Source: Actinotalea sp.
Lineage (GTDB): Bacteria > Actinomycetota > Actinomycetes > Actinomycetales > Cellulomonadaceae
Direction: 5' to 3'
NCBI GenBank assembly: GCA_014360395.1
Contig: JACIXM010000199.1
Location: 1-8,265, forward strand
Length of the DNA stretch: 8,265 bases
Of the stretch, positions 6,865 to 8,265 are shown piece by piece; positions within the stretch are counted from its first letter, which is position 1; each line of letters opens with the position of its first letter. A program made the translations under genes and the position numbers. The notes under the pieces are model-generated. The model had not been told where the DNA came from and searched no databases. It was given only the letters and a program-made list of their open reading frames with translations.

Positions 6865-7017
6865 TCAGGCCGTCTTGGCCTGGTGGGGCAGGAAGCCCAC
6901 GAGCGCGCGCTCGGCGGCGATGGCGGCCCAGCGGGCGATGACCTGCGGCGGAACAGCGGCGGCGACGTCCTCGCGTGCAGTGGAGGTCCCGGCGTTGGTG
7001 ACGGCGAAATCACCCAT
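6865..7017 (-). CDS. Unrecognised 50-residue protein downstream of a c-di-GMP-I riboswitch
   Basis: The ORF begins MGDFAVTNAGTSTARED and ends LVGFLPHQAKTA. I do not recognise the family. It is Ala-rich (14 of 50) with no Cys, signal peptide or clear membrane segment. A segment from about 24 to 43, PQVIARWAAIAAERALVGFL, looks like one amphipathic helix. Nearly every codon ends in G or C, in contrast to the AT-richer leader upstream, which supports genuine coding. The ATG at 7017 is the first start after the riboswitch, and AGG lies 8 nt upstream in GAAGCAGG, partly overlapping the 3' strand of riboswitch helix P1. The same frame stays open upstream to 7338, but that extension runs through the aptamer and is rejected. 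The gene is followed by a strong terminator, so it appears monocistronic and is probably the only target of the riboswitch. Confidence 0.8.
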   Translation of the reverse strand: MGDFAVTNAGTSTAREDVAAAVPPQVIARWAAIAAERALVGFLPHQAKTA

Positions 7018-7029
7018 GATGTGACCTGC

Positions 7030-7119
7030 TTCCGTTCGGTAGCCCGGCTGACCCAGATCGGCCCCGTGGCTTTGCGTCCCCGCCTTTCGACGGGTTTGCC
7101 CTTGTCGCTGACAACGGAA
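7030..7119 (-). promoter_or_regulatory. Cyclic di-GMP-I (GEMM-I) riboswitch
   Basis: The 90-nt element is closed by a perfect 7-bp P1, TTCCGTT (7119-7113) with AACGGAA (7036-7030). Inside, ACAAGGGCAAACC leads into a hairpin CCCGUC/GGCGGG capped by a GAAA tetraloop (7088-7085). Then come GGACGCAAAGCC and a second, receptor-side helix ending CAGCCGGGCTACCG. Aligned to the Vibrio cholerae Vc2 aptamer, the ligand-contacting bases are all present: G20 (7100), A47 (7073) and the C92 equivalent (7038). G at position 20 favours c-di-GMP over the cGAMP-selective GEMM-Ib variant, which has A there. The P1 3' strand is adjacent to the ribosome binding site of the 50-codon gene, suggesting translational control, and no terminator lies between. 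No TANNNT promoter is visible in the leader (7120-7260), so an alternative sigma factor or a distant start is possible. Confidence 0.95.
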
Positions 7120-7260
7120 CTCTCCTCCTGTGACTTGAGTGATGTCAGCGGTCTGAAGATCGACTTCACCCTTTCGGAGCAGTTCTTTCACCCGCTCGTC
7201 CAGCGCGTCGTCGTTCGGTGGTCCCAGAACGGCGTCGCCACGACCGACGGCGACGGCCGG

Positions 7261-7278
7261 GGACGGACTGGTCCGTCC
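7261..7278 (-). terminator. Inverted repeat abutting the phzF-family stop codon
   Basis: GGACGGAC and GTCCGTCC form a perfect 8-bp inverted repeat with a 2-nt centre, realistically a 7-bp stem with loop CTGG. It begins 1 nt past the PhzF-family stop codon. It probably ends or stabilises that transcript and separates it from the riboswitch gene downstream. No T-run follows. Confidence 0.55.
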
Positions 7279-7279
7279 G

Positions 7280-8125
7280 TCAGAGAGCCGCCGCGCCCTC
7301 CAGGACGGTGACGCTCCCCCCGCCGACCCAGACGACACCGTCGACGGCCTCGACGTGCACCCGTCCCGCGCGACCCAGCGCCGTGCCCTGGGCGGCTACG
7401 TACCGCTCGGCCACCCGGCCCTCCTCGATCAGCCACTGCCCGACGGCGGCGTTCAGGGAACCGGTCACCGGGTCCTCGGCGAAGCCGCCGGGCCCGGGGA
7501 AGAACCCGCGGACCTCCAGCGCGACACCCTCGGCGTCGTCAGCGGGCCGGGGTCCGACGACGCCGACGAACCGCTCACCCAGCAGCTCGGCGCGGGGCCG
7601 GGCGGCCAGGACGTCGTCGGCGGAGCGGAGCAGGAGCACCTGCCACGGCGGGCCGTTGTCGCACCAGGCGTGGGCGACGACGGCGTCGTCGGGCAGGCCC
7701 AGCCCCGCCGCGATCGTCCCCGCCTCCTCGCCGTCCAGCGGGCCGGTGCGCCGACGCTCCGGTGCCGCGAAGGCGAGGGTGCCGCTCGGGTCACGCCGGA
7801 CCGTCACCAGGCCGGCGCCGCACTCCTGGACGACGACGTCGCCCCGGGGCACACCCCCGGCCGCGAGCCACGCGTGGCAGGTCCCGAGCGTCGGGTGGCC
7901 GGCGAAGGGCAGCTCCTGCGCCGCAGTGAAGATCCGGACCGCGTAGTCGGCGTCCGGGTGCGTCGGCGGCAGGAGGAAGGTCGCCTCGGACAGGTTGGTC
8001 CACGCGGTGAAGCGCTGCATCTGCTCGGTGGTCAGGCCCTCGGCGTCGAGGACGACGGCGACCGGGTTGCCGAGCAGCGGGGTCGTCGTGAAGACGTCGA
8101 CCTGGGCGAAGCGGCGGGTGATCAT
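7280..8125 (-). CDS. PhzF-family isomerase/epimerase
   Basis: The 281-residue protein has the usual PhzF length and a DapF-like two-lobed fold is expected. VDVFTTTPLLGNPVAVVLDAEGL (about 9-31) opens the N-terminal lobe. NLSEATFLLPP carries the catalytic Glu (Glu47, equivalent to PhzF Glu45). ELPFAGHPTLG (71-81) carries the conserved GHPT with His77. EDPVTGSLNAAVGQWL (217-232) carries the Asp of the C-terminal lobe. All key residues are present, so it should be an active proton-shuttling isomerase; the substrate is unknown. No phenazine genes are adjacent, so it is not a phenazine enzyme on context. The ATG at 8125 (MITRRFAQVDVF) matches family N-termini; a longer frame to 8221 adds low-complexity sequence. 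There is no ribosome binding site before the ATG. Confidence 0.95.
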   Translation of the reverse strand: MITRRFAQVDVFTTTPLLGNPVAVVLDAEGLTTEQMQRFTAWTNLSEATFLLPPTHPDADYAVRIFTAAQELPFAGHPTLGTCHAWLAAGGVPRGDVVVQECGAGLVTVRRDPSGTLAFAAPERRRTGPLDGEEAGTIAAGLGLPDDAVVAHAWCDNGPPWQVLLLRSADDVLAARPRAELLGERFVGVVGPRPADDAEGVALEVRGFFPGPGGFAEDPVTGSLNAAVGQWLIEEGRVAERYVAAQGTALGRAGRVHVEAVDGVVWVGGGSVTVLEGAAAL

Positions 8126-8132
8126 GGCGCAC

Positions 8133-8138
8133 ACGGTA
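8133..8138 (-). promoter_or_regulatory. Possible -10 element giving a leaderless phzF-family transcript
   Basis: TACCGT (8138-8133, TANNNT) lies 7 nt before the ATG at 8125, so transcription would start at or within a base of the start codon. That agrees with the absence of a Shine-Dalgarno. No good -35 is seen. Confidence 0.35.
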
Positions 8139-8235
8139 GTGCCGGGCCCGCGGACGCGGACAGGGGCACCGGCCGTCGGGCGGTGCCGGGACGGCGTGGG
8201 TCGGCGTGTGCTGCCGGGCACGGTGGACGTGACGA

Positions 8236-8265
8236 CGGCGGCGCACCCGGCCCGGTGCGCCGCCG
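8236..8265. terminator. Perfect 12-bp hairpin at the right edge
   Basis: CGGCGGCGCACC (8236-8247) pairs fully with GGTGCGCCGCCG (8254-8265) across a 6-nt loop. It lies upstream of the PhzF-family gene and most likely terminates a gene whose body is beyond the right edge. The stem may continue past the window. Confidence 0.6.

Noticed and set aside
7030..7119. cGAMP-selective GEMM-Ib riboswitch
   Set aside because: The position equivalent to Vc2 G20 is G, not the A that characterises the cGAMP variant. Binding assays would still be the final test.
7018..7338. N-terminal extension of the 50-codon gene, including a protein-like stretch (LDERVKELLRKGE)
   Set aside because: The extension runs straight through the c-di-GMP aptamer, codon usage deteriorates there, and it has no start with a ribosome binding site.

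Overview
The window is very GC-rich, with strong G/C preference at third codon positions, and looks like chromosome from a high-GC actinobacterium. An actinomycete of the Cellulomonas/Isoptericola/Cellulosimicrobium kind is an inference from gene content and codon use, not from a marker gene. All but two genes run on the minus strand or are very small; the one large plus-strand gene is a lipoprotein. No transposase, integrase, rRNA, tRNA or CRISPR array is visible, so this reads as core chromosome. Its interest lies in the RNA elements between ordinary genes.

Left part (1-1925): the N-terminal half of glycine dehydrogenase gcvP runs leftward off the edge. It is preceded by a tandem two-aptamer glycine riboswitch (1470-1705), a plausible translational expression platform next to the GTG start, and a 68-bp symmetric nested palindrome (1828-1895) between gcvP and the gene upstream. 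Glycine would thus switch on its own catabolism.

Middle-left (1926-4207): three minus-strand genes. They are a fold-type I PLP aminotransferase (1926-3080), a small zinc-ribbon protein (3131-3502) and a low-molecular-weight protein tyrosine phosphatase (3677-4207).

Intergenic block (4208-4796): nearly 600 bp with no conventional gene but dense structure. It holds two related hairpins in direct repeat, a 14-bp minisatellite, and what looks like a self-contained minus-strand small transcription unit. That unit has a good sigma-70-type promoter, a 14-nt extended Shine-Dalgarno, a 12-codon ORF and a three-way-junction hairpin followed by a T-rich stretch. The lipoprotein gene is transcribed divergently from it.

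Right part (4797-8265): a 647-aa secreted lipoprotein (cell-wall-binding-repeat-like N-terminal region, barrel-like C-terminal region) converges on a 50-codon minus-strand gene that I do not recognise. A strong bidirectional terminator hairpin lies between them. The small gene sits 12 nt downstream of a well-preserved c-di-GMP-I (GEMM-I) riboswitch (7030-7119). This riboswitch-plus-small-protein unit is the best candidate here for an undescribed system. A PhzF-family isomerase/epimerase gene (7280-8125) and a terminal hairpin complete the window.
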